DNA of 64,000 nt from Dipteris shenzhenensis (lineage: Eukaryota > Polypodiophyta > Polypodiopsida > Gleicheniales), in the NCBI GenBank assembly GCA_047967505.1, contig CM106540.1. One strand, 5' to 3'. A program made the position numbers and the translations under genes. The notes below the pieces were generated by a model, which ran no database searches, was not told the DNA's origin, and saw nothing but the letters and a program-made list of their open reading frames with translations. Of the stretch, positions 10,942 to 22,189 are shown piece by piece. Position 1 is the first letter of the stretch, and every line of letters begins with the position of its first letter.

Positions 10942-11396
10942 GGTCGTTCTTGTAGGACTGATGAGCTTGAGAGTACTATGACTGGGCGACATGATCTGCC
11001 ACTGCACAATTGGTCGTGTGCAAACACGACGGCTGTTTGGAATCAAGCTTCGAAATCTTTACTCTCCCCAACGGGCAGACTCCAATCCGCCGGATTATGC
11101 ACAGTGGAAAAGCACGAGCAGATCTGACATATCCCCCGCTTGTTCCGTGGAGAAACTAACCAGCAAGAGAATCATATAGTACAACAGATGGCTGACGAGA
11201 GGCGGGCTCGCGTTGTGATGAAATTTGAAGCAAAACCTACGCTCACACAAGATCGTGCTTTGCGGAATACGCGTTGCTAATTAAACAGTTTAGCACCGAC
11301 CTGGAGAAATCCGTGAGGGGAAGAATTCTTCTTTCTCGTTCCTGCCCACCTCTTCGAAGTTTAAGACTAGGAATTTGGGAGATACAATTCCAATTT

Positions 11397-11574
11397 TGCT
11401 CACATGGATATACTGTGATATCGCACTATGGGAGAACTTTTGGACTCAGTCAACGGTCTTCACAGAGTAAATATAATGGGAATGGTGCTCGCATGGATAT
11501 ACTGTGATATCGCACTATGGGAGAACTTTTGGACTCAGTCAACGGTCTTCACAGAGTAAATATAATGGGAATGG
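11397..11574. repeat. 89-bp tandem duplication upstream of the receptor kinase
   Basis: Units 11397-11485 and 11486-11574 are almost identical (about one difference near CACATGG/CGCATGG). They lie about 455-635 bp upstream of the receptor kinase ATG, within its likely promoter or 5' region. Confidence 0.9.
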
Positions 11575-12595
11575 TCTCCCAACCATGTTTAAATGTATTT
11601 CTATTCTATTGCCTTCCCACTGTTTACCATGGGTTTAGGATGAGAATTTTCTTTGATCGTTACTCCCATCCGAAACCAAGTGGTCTAGGATGGGTTTAGG
11701 ATGAGAATAGCCACTTTTTCTCCCATTATGGACCATGCCATGGTCTCAAGACCCTCGGAGCCAAAGAGGATCCCCTTTTTTTAGGTATTTGAAAGCATGG
11801 AATGATGCCATGTGTCCTTGTCCCTACCATGAAATGATGCCATGTGTCCTCTTCCACTTAACCCATCCCTAGTTCTTTTTAAGTCCTCACAGCCAATGGG
11901 GGGCGCTCTAAGGGCATTGTACATTGCAACCTAGAAGCTCCTCCTTCTGTCCTTGCTTCCATCTTACCTCTCTCCTAGGTCGAGCCCAAAATGTGAGCAT
12001 CCGTGGGCAGCTAACGTTGGTAATTAAGGAGTAGAGTAGAGTAAGCCCTTCTGTACATTGTAAAAAACGTGTTAAAAAGAGCTTTGTAAAATCCCTTTTG
12101 TTAAACCCTTAGAAAAATAAATATTTTTCTACATCTCTAAGCATTGTGATGATGTCCCAAGCAATGGAGTGCCATTGATTTGCCCCCGCATACTAGTTTT
12201 AATAGCCAATGTGAATGAATGATTCAGTGGATAATATGGAGGCATTATTACCGGTGAGATACATATGATACTTTAAAGGTTATAGCTTGCTAAGGATGTG
12301 AGTTGATGTTCTTGAGTAGTCATGGTTTAGAGGGAATATTTCGATATGGAGATACCTTGGAATTTAATTACTCCAATGTTTTGGTTGGAATAATAGATCC
12401 TTCCCTTCATTTAAGGGCAAAAAGTGGATAGTAGGGGATTTAATGGAAGAATATGCATAGCAAGATCTTTGAGCTGAGATTATACGAACAAGGACTCCAA
12501 GAAATACATCATTCCTCTTGACTATCAGGGATACATGATCGAGGTATTGTTTTGATCTATTGATTAAATATATATCTATACTTACTTATTTTGAA
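11575..12595. other. non-coding interval with short duplications
   Basis: No gene seen. Contains a repeated GTTTAGGATGAGAAT (about 11634 and 11694) and a repeated GATGCCATGTGTCCT (about 11802 and 11836). Confidence 0.5.
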
Positions 12596-12624
12596 GAATG
12601 CACGTGCCCTTCAAAGGCTACACC

Positions 12625-12965
12625 AAGTCCTCTTCTCAGCAAGAAGGAAAAGGCAAGCTTCTAAAACATTTGGCTCAGCGGAGGCTCGGGGAGGTTTGGG
12701 AAGGAGGAAATGAACTGCCACGTGGGCAGGGAGGGCAAAATCCGAATTTGACACGCGCACAGGGATTGACACGCGCACAGGGAGGCGCAGTCAGTGGACC
12801 GAAGCAGGAAATGAGCAGCCACATGGCCAAGGAGGGCAGTGATGAGCAGAGTCAAACGCTGACACGCGCGCAGGGAGGCGCAGTCAGTGGACTGACAATG
12901 GCGGCGCGCAAACTGCATGCCACGTGTCGCGTCGAACCTGCGCACTGGGCCCTTGGGTTCTGAGA
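12625..12965. repeat. GC-rich interval with ACACGCGCACAGGGA repeats
   Basis: The word ACACGCGCACAGGG occurs twice in tandem near 12750-12782 and, as ACACGCGCGCAGGG, once more near 12861. Each of the last two copies is followed by AGGCGCAGTCAGTGGAC. An ORF spans this block on the plus strand (from 12598), but its sequence is explained by the repeats and has no family signature. Confidence 0.6.
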
Positions 12966-13139
12966 GTTTCCAGACTTGTAGGGTGGCACGTGGCGCAGCG
13001 CGGGTGGCAGACTGTAGGCGACAGCACGGGTTGCGGTTGCAAACTCCAAGTGGCGGGTTGCGGTTGCAGAATCCCGACGGCGTGACTGCACGATGACATT
13101 GCGAGATAGATCACGGGCAGATTACAGAGAGGGACCTAA

Positions 13140-14010
13140 GAGGAGAGAGAGAAATATAAATAACTAAATAAATAAATATATGATACATAGAATATATATA
13201 TAGACATAATATTATATATATATATATCTATATATATTTACAATAAATATTAATTTATCTTTATATATGACTATATAAAATATAAATGTAACAATACTTA
13301 TATATATATATTATAGATATTTATTATGGATATATTTACATATGCTACATAAAATTTATATAAATATAACTAAATATAGATATAGATATATTTATATTTA
13401 TAATATATATTTATTTATCTTTATATATGATTGTATATATATATGTTTATATCTATATTTATGTTATATATTATATATATATATATTCATTTATTTATTT
13501 TAAAGATTATTTATCTTTATATACGAGTACACGACATAAATATATATAAATATATGTGTGTTTATTTACATTTAGATATTTATACATGTATATTCTCTCC
13601 CTTTCTCTCTCTCTCTCTCTCCTAAGAGAGAAAGAGAGATACAAATCTATAAATGTATTATCTGTATATACACGCAAAAAATATATATGTGTGTGTGTGT
13701 GTAAATAAAAAATATATATATATATCAAAATAAACAAATAAATAAAGTATATAAATATATACAAAAATATATATACATATGTGTTTATTTGAATTTTTAT
13801 ATATCTATATGTGTGTGTGTGTGTGGGGGGGGGAGAGAGAGAGAGAGAGATTTCTATAAATACATATAGGAGAGAGAGGAGAGTGTGGGGGGGGGGGGAG
13901 TGGGAAAGAGGAGAGTTAGAGAGGGGGGGGGAGTGGAAAAGAGAGAGAGGGAGAGAGAGAGAGCTTTAGAGAGGGAGGAGAGGGAGAGAGAGAGAGAGAA
14001 AGAGATTTTG
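13140..14010. repeat. AT-rich then GA-rich simple sequence
   Basis: 13140-13810 is dominated by TATA and ATTT words. (GT)n lies at about 13686-13701 and 13810-13823. G runs and (GA)n fill about 13824-14010. ORFs here, for example the poly-Ser/Leu ones, are artefacts of the repeat. Confidence 0.95.
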
Positions 14011-14729
14011 ATTGAATTCCTTCTCATGAATTGGGCAGAGAATTGGGGTGAAGGGAGAAGCTTCAAGGAGAGGGGAGGTGAAGGCAGGGTGAAGCAACAA
14101 CCACGAGGAGAGAGGAGGTGAGGAGGGGACAATGAGCTGGAGTGGCGATGCAAGGAGCAACTGTTGCGAGGGGGTGAAGGTAATGAAGAGAGAATCTAGA
14201 GGCAAGGTAGGAGGTATCATGAAGTAACGAGGGGAATTTAGAGCGAGATAGAGAGCGAAGGGTGCCGAGAGATCTAGGAAGAGACGAGAGAAAGTAGAGA
14301 GGGAAGGACAAAACAAAAGAGGTCAAAGGTGGTGATGAGCTTTAAGGTCATCAGGGGTAGGTATCAAGGCTACACTTGCCTCATCTTTCATGAAAATGAA
14401 ATGTTTGAGAAAGTAGCTAATGGAATGTTAGAGAGAGAGAGAGAGCATGCGTATAACACACACACACACACAAACTTTATCTTCTTCCTTGATGGATGCA
14501 ATGGTGCGTATAATTAACGAGGGGAAATAGTGAACTGGTTAGGTAGGCAACTCGAGATCGGCGAGAATGAATTGGCGATCAATGGCCTAAGAGCAGAGGA
14601 TACAACTATCTCAGGGTTGGAAATATGATAGAGAACTTGAAGACTATTGATGACTCTATTGGAGCTAAAATAGAGGTATTGCAAAGTCATCCTATTTGTC
14701 AAAGTTGTTGGGCATTACCCATAAATTTG

Positions 14730-15199
14730 TTGGTTGACAAGGAAACTCATACCATAATATTTAGCATGTTGAGCTAAGATGGGATGTTGCTGGTGAGAGG
14801 ATGTTGGCATATATCAATATGTTGTGCAACTACGTAACTAGCTAAGGCAGTTGTTACATCACCCATTAAATTATTTCTAACAAGATCAAGCCACCACACT
14901 TTGTTCATCTATCAAGCTCCTATTGAATGGCTTTGAAGAGCTGCTTCAGTAAAGATGAAGCCGTGTTAGGGCCAAGCAGTTTCCCAAGGTCAGAGAGAGA
15001 TAATTTGTTGTTTGACAAGGAAACTCAAGCCATAATATTCAGCATGTTGAGCTTAGATGGGATGTTGCTCGAGAGATGATGCATGCATAGATCATTATGT
15101 TGTAGTGCTAAGTAACTAGCTAAGGCAATTGTTACATCACCCATTAAATTATTTCTAACAAGAGCAAGCCACCACACTTTGTTCATCTACCAAGCTCCT
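14730..15199. repeat. imperfect ~190-bp repeat, two copies 278 bp apart
   Basis: 14730-14921 and 15008-15199 share long matching blocks, including GACAAGGAAACTCA, ATGGGATGTTGCT and TTGTTACATCACCCATTAAA. They have small internal differences. No coding function is evident. Confidence 0.8.
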
Positions 15200-15294
15200 T
15201 TGTGTGTGTGTGTGTGAGTGAGAAAGAGAGAGAGAGAGAGAGAGGGGGGGGGGGGGGGAGGGAGAAGAGTGGGATAGAGAGAGATAGAGAGTGA

Positions 15295-15332
<38 letters not shown>

Positions 15333-15347
15333 GGAGAGAGAGAGACC

Positions 15348-15422
<75 letters not shown>

Positions 15423-15423
15423 C

Positions 15424-15460
<37 letters not shown>

Positions 15461-15475
15461 CTCCCACAAAAAAAA

Positions 15476-15522
<47 letters not shown>

Positions 15523-15579
15523 GGAGAGAGGGAGAAGAGAGAGATAGAGAGGGACAAGAGAGAGAGATAGAGAGAGAGT

Positions 15580-15610
<31 letters not shown>

Positions 15611-15704
15611 AAGAGAGAGAGAGAGAGAGAGGGGGGGGGGAGTCGTCTTCTCAGCAAGAAGGAAAGGGCAAGCTTCTGAAACATTAGGACGTGGGCTACA
15701 TATG

Positions 15705-15746
<42 letters not shown>
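15198..15746. repeat. compound (GT)n/(GA)n/(TA)n microsatellite
   Basis: Alternating blocks of GT, GA, poly-G, TA and GATA repeats, with the purest (GA)n at about 15357-15420 and 15707-15745. Overlapping ORFs of poly-Ser/Leu or poly-Arg/Glu are repeat artefacts. Confidence 0.97.
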
Positions 15747-15750
<4 letters not shown>

Positions 15751-16212
15751 AGGAGGCCCCTAGCCCATTGTGGATAGGTAAGGCTACTCGTTTATGATTA
15801 CACAGGAGGACTCATGAGAAATGGTGCCCCATACTCTCCTTTGACCAAAGGATTGGATCCCCTAGAATAGCCTATAGGATACGTCATGATTTGGCTTCTA
15901 TTTGTAGGTTATTCTAATATTTGACATATATGTGCATAAGCCACTAATATATGTTTTTCACACCCTCTCATAAGTGATGGATGGCCATGGCCATGGGCAA
16001 TACTATCACCAGAATCACTTAAGTGGTGACTAGTAATGTAAACGTGCCAAGTGGGAATGAAAAATTGGTATGAGCACAAAGGAGTGTGGTGTGATAGAAG
16101 AAATTCAATGAGTGAGATCTTTCAAGATCTTAGCAGGGTAGATTTTTCAAACGAATGTGAGAACAAGCCTTGCTTTCCTCCTTTTTACCACATTGGAAAA
16201 GGAATACAGCAG

Positions 16213-16323
16213 AAGGAGAGGACTCTTCACTTTGGGAACTCCAATTGAAGAACTTGGATCGAGGAGGAGGAGAGGATTCTTCACTTTGGGAACTCCAATT
16301 GAAGAACTTGGATCAAGGAGGAG
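16213..16323. repeat. 54-bp tandem duplication
   Basis: Two copies of a 54-bp unit containing TTCACTTTGGGAACTCCAAT at about 16218 and 16272. 54 bp is 18 codons, so plus-strand ORFs stay open through both copies, but no protein family is recognised. Confidence 0.85.
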
Positions 16324-16938
16324 GAGACAAGGAGTGGCAGGACCCCAAAACTTACACAGCATTGGAGGCGTTGCTTTCCCAAGGATATGGTGACTTATCT
16401 GTGTGCAAGAGAGATATGCCATTTGTCTTTGGACGTTCTACTGCTTTGTTTACCTTGCTAAGTGCAAATAGTTCCTCTCGACCCTATACTACCATTTCCA
16501 TAGAAGTTGATTCTGGCCCCCAAACCAAAGAGTCCTTCCTTTTCTCATAATTTCCCTGTCCGGTACATTACTCTGAATCTCGTCCTTGCATGTATTCTTT
16601 CTGCTTTGGCCGCTTCATATCTCTCAATCCACTTCTGCATCTCCTTGCTATTGAGGATACAAAACTTATTGAATTTCTCCATTTGCTCTTCGCTCATCTT
16701 TCTTTCAATCCCTTTTCCTTGGGGAACCTCGCCAATGATGCGATCATCATCCTTGTTATGCCAAGCTTGTGGCATATCGGGATCCGTGGATGCAAGAAAC
16801 TCCATGATATATACAAATGACTCTTGCACAAGCCGTCCCTCTGCCATGCTTGTTTATGGTCTTGCTCTTTGTCTTACAAATCCGTTCAAAGTTTTCACAA
16901 ATCGCTCAAGAAAAAACATCCACCGACTATGACGGGTG

Positions 16939-17977
16939 CCTGCAATGGGGATGCGTCAATTTTACGAGCAAAAACCTATGAGCAAGTTTATCCGAGCGTG
17001 TTTTTCAAGAGATTTTTAAAAATGTTTTTCTTTAGGAAACATGGTTTTTACACTTTTATTTTCACTAGAACTAGATCCCTTTATCATAAAAATATACAGA
17101 CTAGTCACTCATTCATTTTTACACAACATAATTTTCTTATTTAGAGACATCCCTTTGTACCCCTGTTATTACCTTAAAAAAGTGTTGATTCCTTTAAGAA
17201 ACATTCCTCATAATCACTCTCAATGTAATAATACTATGCATTTATAATTACTTATTAACACATTTATATCATATGGCAATATCTTTTTAGTGTTTTTATA
17301 GCATATTTATGGACATGTTTCTAAAGAAGTTTAAATTACTATAAATAAGTATTAACTTGGGCTTATATATCACTCTCATAAAATACATGTAATATTTAAT
17401 ACTATATATGAAAGATTTTCCAAAATATAACTCCATAGATGTGCTCAAATGGGGTGTTCCGATCAATTTGAGTGGTTGAATGACTATATTTGGACATTGG
17501 ATATGAAAGTTATGTCACTTTTAAAAGTGCTGTCCAAGGTAGTTTCGCCAGCGAAACTACCTTCGGAGACTTGCTTCAAAGGGGTTTCGCTGGCGAAACT
17601 ACCTGGATGGCTTGCTTCAATGAGTTTTCTCTGAAGAAACTCTTTCATGAAGATAGGTTGAGAGAGGGTTTTCAATGTCACCCCCTATTAAGTAAAAGTT
17701 GTAAGAAGGATCATAAGGGAATTTTCATAGAGAAGTCTACTCTACATGTGGGTTTCTTCAAAAGCCATCCCATTATGCTCTCACCATTCCTACAGATTCA
17801 CCTAAAGATTTTTGTATAAAATAGGCATTGCTATAATACTTTGCATATTTCTAAGTGAAACTATGTTTTCTTCTGATCGATTTTTGCCATATTTATGCAT
17901 AGTTGGAAGCTTTTTTTTTCCTTCGCTCGGACGCTCGGAAGATTTCGCTCAGAAAATGCTCGTCCCCCCTGCAATGG
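16939..17977. mobile_element. Mutator-like nonautonomous element with 10-bp TSD
   Basis: The 10-mer CCTGCAATGG is present at 16939-16948 and again at 17968-17977, flanking a 1,019-bp insert (16949-17967). The left end GGATGCGTCAATTTTACGAG and the inverted right end GGGGACGAGCATTTTCTGAG are imperfect terminal repeats (about 17 of 27 positions match), with recurring GAGC words inside. A 9-11 bp target duplication is characteristic of MULEs. The paralogous sequence at 33.4 kb lacks the insert and shows the empty arrangement. No transposase is encoded, so it is nonautonomous. Confidence 0.75.
17536..17640. repeat. palindromic repeat inside the Mutator-like insert
   Basis: A perfect palindrome with 13-bp arms, AAGGTAGTTTCGC and GCGAAACTACCTT, separated by CA, lies at 17536-17563. 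A second related palindrome (GTTTCGC TG GCGAAAC) follows about 42 bp later, then a worn third unit near 17622-17640. Confidence 0.9.
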
Positions 17978-18395
17978 CCACCTCATCAACTATGTGCACA
18001 AGCAAGTGCACTTGAGTTGTCATAATGCTCGAGGGAAAGTGCTTCTCAAAGCATACGGCTTCGATGGATTCCACCCTAGCCTTCTCGATGCTCGATATGA
18101 AGATCTCTTTTTTAGATATCCACCTATTTCACATGCCCATGTAAGATATATTCATAATCAGTCTACAGATTATTCAACTTAAATTGAAGAAAATGCAATC
18201 AATGCGATTTGATAGTAAGCATACCTCACAATACCACTGATCTTGAATATAGCATTTCTAACATCTTCTTGTAAGCCCCCTTTTATTGTAATTGGAAGGA
18301 TGAACTATCAAAGCAACAAAGAAGTCATGTCAACAATATAACATAATCATAATTACGCTAATGCATCACGATGTAAGGTACACTAATCCTACAGC

Positions 18396-19838
18396 TTAGA
18401 ATGCCTGTAAGACCTTGTGCCAATCATAGGACTTGAGCCCAGTAAGCTTATTGTCCTTTGAAAATGCTCCTTTCATGCAACGCATGTACCCTGTGGGTGT
18501 TTGAAAAGAGGCAATGTCCGCCTTAACCACTGCCTCCTCTCTCGTAGAGCGGATCCATGTTGCTTTCGGGAGGATAACTTTTTCCGAACCATGCACTTGG
18601 GGCCACAAACGAGACATTCCTCTTGAGTCTTTGGAGCCAACCAAGTGTGCCCAAATAGTAGCCCCCACATTCTTGAAGATATGCATGGGATCCAAGAGAT
18701 GATTGATTTGTAACTGACCCCAATAAGGAAGCACGTGAAAGATCGATAGCCTCTTCATACCAGGAGGAGGTTCCTCTCCATTCGCCCTTCAAGCCTGAAT
18801 CCAATTAGTTGCCTTCAAATATGATGGTGGTGGATCAAGCTGACCTCCACGCGCGAGATGGTCCAACAGAAGGTATCGAGCATGACCTTCATAAAAAAAA
18901 ATTTTCATATGTTTGGAGTATCATGCAAGCAATTTTAAACCCGGTCCACAAACAGGACAAGCATGGTATCCACTTGTAACAAGTCCTACAAGCATGCATG
19001 AATGTATTAGTATAAGACATGCATGCGAAAGAGAGTCATAAAAGCATAATCCTATATTATACATGTAAAGACACAACCACATACCTGCGCACTCTCCATA
19101 TCCTGGTTAGTCATGCATGGTCCACATCAAGATACGCCTGACCAAAATATCATTGGTATGTCTAGGAGCTCTGGAAATATCAAAGTCCCGCACTCCTCTC
19201 CATAAGATTTGTAACTCCTCTATCAAAGGTGCCATGTACACGTCCATATTTTTTGCCTTGTACTTCCCTGGCACAAGTAGTGCAAGCATGAGGTGTCCCT
19301 TCTTTATTGTTAGCCATGGTGGGATATTGTAATTCACCAAGAACATGGGCCATGTCGACCAAGATGTCGAGCGTAACCCGAAAGGATTCACTCCGTCCAT
19401 AGCGAGCCCAAGATGTAAGTTGCGTGGCTCCCTCGCACAGTCCGGCCACTGATTGTCTATGTGCTTCCAAGCTACACAATCTGTGGGAATCCTCAATGTG
19501 TCATCAGTGGACCGATGAGATGCATGCCATGTCATCAACTTCGCTATGGATTTGCATCAGAACATGTGCTGTATTCTTGCAATGATGGGAAAGTGTCTCA
19601 AGACCTTTACCGGTATCTGCTCACCCTGCAAGTCATCTCTATATCGTTGTTCCCCACACTTCGGACAACTAGCCAAATCTCCATGCTCACGACAAAAGAG
19701 AATACAATCATTACGGCAAGCATGGATGGTATCATAATCCATATGCACCGTTGTTAGCATCTTCTTCGCTTCATCTCTTGATGCGAGCATAGTATTTGGT
19801 GTAGGCAACATCTTTTGGAACAACCTATCACAATTCAA
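18396..19838 (-). pseudogene. tnp2: CACTA tnp2 transposase core (Transposase_21)
   Basis: Minus-strand pieces in order. 19838-19557: LPTPNTMLASRDEAKKMLTT, DYDTIHACRNDCILF, CPKCGEQRY and IPVKVLRHFPI. 19538-19107: MTWHASHR, GLAMDGVNPFG, WPMFLVNYNIPPWLTIKKGH, DVYMAPLIEELQILW and RILMWTMHD. 18758-18396: INHLLDPMHIFKNVGATIWA and NKLTGLKSYDWHKVLQ. These are the successive conserved blocks of En/Spm tnp2, the DDE-type transposase of CACTA elements. About 340 bp between 19107 and 18770 carry the expected central region only in broken form, and frames change between blocks. The start is disturbed by a 97-bp duplication. It is non-functional as it stands; its 3' half continues at 18140-16545. Confidence 0.85.
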
Positions 19839-19938
19839 ACATCACCGTTGTTAGCATCTTCTTCGCTTCATCTCTTGATGCGGGCATAGTATTTGGTGTA
19901 GGCAACATCTTCTGGAGCAACCTATCACAATTCAAACA
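19745..19938. repeat. 97-bp tandem duplication in the tnp2 5' region
   Basis: Copies 19745-19841 and 19842-19938 carry the same N-terminal tnp2 coding stretch with three or four differences. It is followed at about 19968-19999 by a second copy of the tnp2 sequence found at 18376-18402. Confidence 0.85.
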
Positions 19939-19984
19939 TACATAGGCTTCGAATAATGATGATTCGGTACACTAATCCTATAGC

Positions 19985-20302
19985 TTAGAATCCCTGTAAG
20001 ATACTGTTAGATCGTCTATCAGAAGTGCTACCAGCCCAATCAGCATCAGTGTATCCATGCAACTGTATCTGAACCCCAACCTCATAAAATAGTCCATACT
20101 GCAATGTGGACTTCACATACCTGAGTATGCGTCTAGACGCATCCAAATGCGGTTTCCTTGGAGCCTGCATAAACTGACTTACCAACCCAACAACATAGCT
20201 CAAATCTGGCTGGGTAATAGTCATATAAATCAAACTTCCTACTATGCATCTGTACATAGTAGGGTCTTCCAGAAGCTCACCTGCATCTGCGCTCAGCTTC
20301 AC
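19985..20302 (-). pseudogene. pol: Copia A copy 1 RT connection and truncated RNase H
   Basis: KLSADAGELLEDPTMYRCIV, GSLIYMTITQPDLSYVVGLV and LHGYTDADWAGSTSDRRSNS are the conserved end of copia RT and the start of RNase H. The match to copy 3 stops at about 20010, where CACTA-like sequence takes over. Confidence 0.88.
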
Positions 20303-20330
20303 ATTCTACTCCAAAGGAACTGAAATAGGC

Positions 20331-21287
20331 TTACAGCCTGTCATCCCATCCACTTGGTGATCTAATCACCTCAATGCCCAAGAAATAACGCAGCTCTCCC
20401 AAATCCTTCATCTCAAACTTCTGCTTCAATAGCATTTTCACATGAAGGATATCTTCATCACTATCACCTGTGATGATCAGATCATCAACATAAATGACAA
20501 GCAGCATAATACCTTTCTCTGTTTTTCTCACATAAAGTGAGAAATCTGCCTTGGAAATCTGAAAGCCAATAGTGACAAGATACTGTCCTATCTTGTCAGA
20601 CCATGCTCTAAGTGCTTGCTTCAAGCCATACAAGGCTTTCTTCAACCTGCAAACAAACTCAGAATGAACAGCATGAACATAACCTGGTGGCTGCTCCATA
20701 AAGACCTCTTCTTGCAAATCAACATGCAAGAAGGCATTCTTTACATCCATCTGATGTAAAGACCATCCCTTTGATGCAGCCATAGCAATGACTGCTCTTA
20801 CGGTTGCCATCCTTGCAACCGGACTAAATGTTTCTTCATAATCAATGCCATATGTCTATGCATACCCCTTGACAACTAATCTTGCCTTGTATCTGTTCAC
20901 AGAACCATCTGCATTGTGCTTGACCTTATAAACCCACTTACAGCCAATTGCATTCTTGTCTTTAGGCAAAGGCACCAATTCCCATGTAGCATTTGCTTCC
21001 AAGGCATCCATGGCTTTCTCCCATTTTTCTTTTCCCATGGCTTGCTCAAAAGAAGTGGGTTCTAGTTCCTGTATCACTTTGACCATATAGGCATAGTGAA
21101 TGGCTATAAATCCATCATATTTCAGCCTATCCACAGGATATCTAGCTCTGGTAGACCTGCGCAAAATAGGCTCACTTCCAGGTGCTCTCAAAACATCCCT
21201 AGTCTTCCTTACTCCAAGTGTAACAATAGAAGGAATACCCAACTCATCATCAATGCTCTGTTCTGAGCCACTTGATTCACCATCCAC
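20331..21287 (-). pseudogene. pol: Copia A copy 1 reverse transcriptase
   Basis: 21287-20856 encodes [40 protein letters not shown] and [12 protein letters not shown]. After a stop near 20856, 20810-20331 encodes WSLHQMDVKNAFLHVDLQEE, EQPPGYV, LKKALYGLKQALRAW and the catalytic VIYVDDLIITG. The YVDD motif is intact; the domain is broken by the stop near 20856 and an end-of-frame near 20331. Confidence 0.9.
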
Positions 21288-21484
21288 ATAAGAGTGCGTG
21301 CGTTCACATCATACATGGACTGATCTACCTTCTCTTTTCCTTTTCGTGATACCTGCATACCACTATTTGCATTGCTTTGAGGAGATTATCCAGATCTCAA
21401 TCTGCCTGTCCATGGCAAAGTATGTGAACCACTGCTAGAGGACACTACAGGTCCACTAATATTTTGTGATTGCTGCTGTGAATT

Positions 21485-22189
21485 CTATGCAACATTACCA
21501 TTTTGTGCATCTACATCAATCATCACATTTACTGGTTTATACCAGCTGCTCATCTCATCAAAAACAACATCTCTGGTCACTATAAACTTACGAGTAGAAG
21601 GGTTATAGCATCTATACCCTTTTTGCTGCAGAGAATAACCGATAAAGATGCACTTCTCAGCTTTTGGATCCAACTTGGACCTCAAATCATCTGGCACATG
21701 AACATAGGCAATGCAACCAAAAATTTTTAAATGAGAAATATCTAGTTTCCTACCAGTATACATCTCCTCTGGTGTCATGCCATGTATTGCTGTAGTGGGA
21801 GTCATGTTCATTATGTAAACTGTTGTAGCAACTACTTCAGCCCAATAATAATCTGGTAGGTCTTTTTCATTTAGCATTGCCCGAGATACCTCTCCAATAT
21901 GCCTGTTTTTCCTTTCTGCAAGTCCATTTTGCTATGGGGTATGACTTCATGAATATTGCTGCTTTATGCCATGAACCTGCGGGAACCTTGCAAACTTATT
22001 TAAGAGGTACTCTCCCCCTCCATCTGACCTTAGGCATTTTATTTGCAAATAGCTTTAAAAGCTTTGAAGTGCCCAAACACTTCACTTTTCTTTTTCATAA
22101 AATACACCCAAACTTTTCTGCTGTAGTCATCAATAAAAGTGACAAAATAATGACAGCCTCCCATAGATGCAGCTTTAGTAGTCCACACA
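21485..22189 (-). pseudogene. pol: Copia A copy 1 integrase core
   Basis: 21877-21485 reads MLNEKDLPDYYWAEVVATTV, then GMTPEEMYTGRKLDISHLKI, FGCIAYVHVPDDLRSKLDPK and FIGYSLQQKGYRCYNP, the C-terminal half of copia integrase. The upstream DDE core at 22189-21880 is present but broken into several frames. Compared with copy 2 it has lost about 30 bp near 22045. Confidence 0.82.

Larger units (their letters stand above)
12629..15692. repeat. pair of ~45-bp direct repeats flanking the low-complexity block
   Basis: The sequence starting TCTTCTCAGCAAGAAGGAAA and ending in GCAAGCTTCTRAAACATT occurs near 12630 and again near 15648, same strand, with few differences. The 3-kb interval between them is mostly AT, GA and GT simple sequence. 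Confidence 0.7.
16545..18140 (-). pseudogene. CACTA tnp2 transposase, C-terminal DUF4218 part, split
   Basis: 16940-16545 (minus) encodes MAEGRLVQESFVYIMEFLAS and then KMSEEQMEKFNKFCILN. This matches the DUF4218-type C-terminal part of plant CACTA tnp2 proteins and is closely similar to the paralogue at 32.9-33.5 kb. The preceding half of the domain lies at about 18130-17980, again matching the paralogue at 33.6-33.48 kb. The two halves are separated by the 1,019-bp insertion at 16949-17967. In the paralogue they are contiguous, so the gap here is a later insertion. Upstream on the same strand is the tnp2 core at 18396-19838. Confidence 0.7.

Noticed and set aside
8687-11179. Several plus-strand ORFs opposite the receptor kinase
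   Set aside because: Shadows of a strongly conserved minus-strand gene.
12598-12963. 121-codon plus-strand ORF
   Set aside because: Explained by tandem GC-rich repeats and starting outside any recognisable domain.
15155-15684. Overlapping ORFs of poly-Ser/Leu and poly-Arg/Glu
   Set aside because: They are created by GA/GT/TA microsatellites being open in several frames; no non-repeat protein sequence.
16170-16550. 126-codon plus-strand ORF with 18-residue duplication
   Set aside because: Stays open because of a 54-bp repeat; no family recognised and antisense to CACTA sequence at its end.
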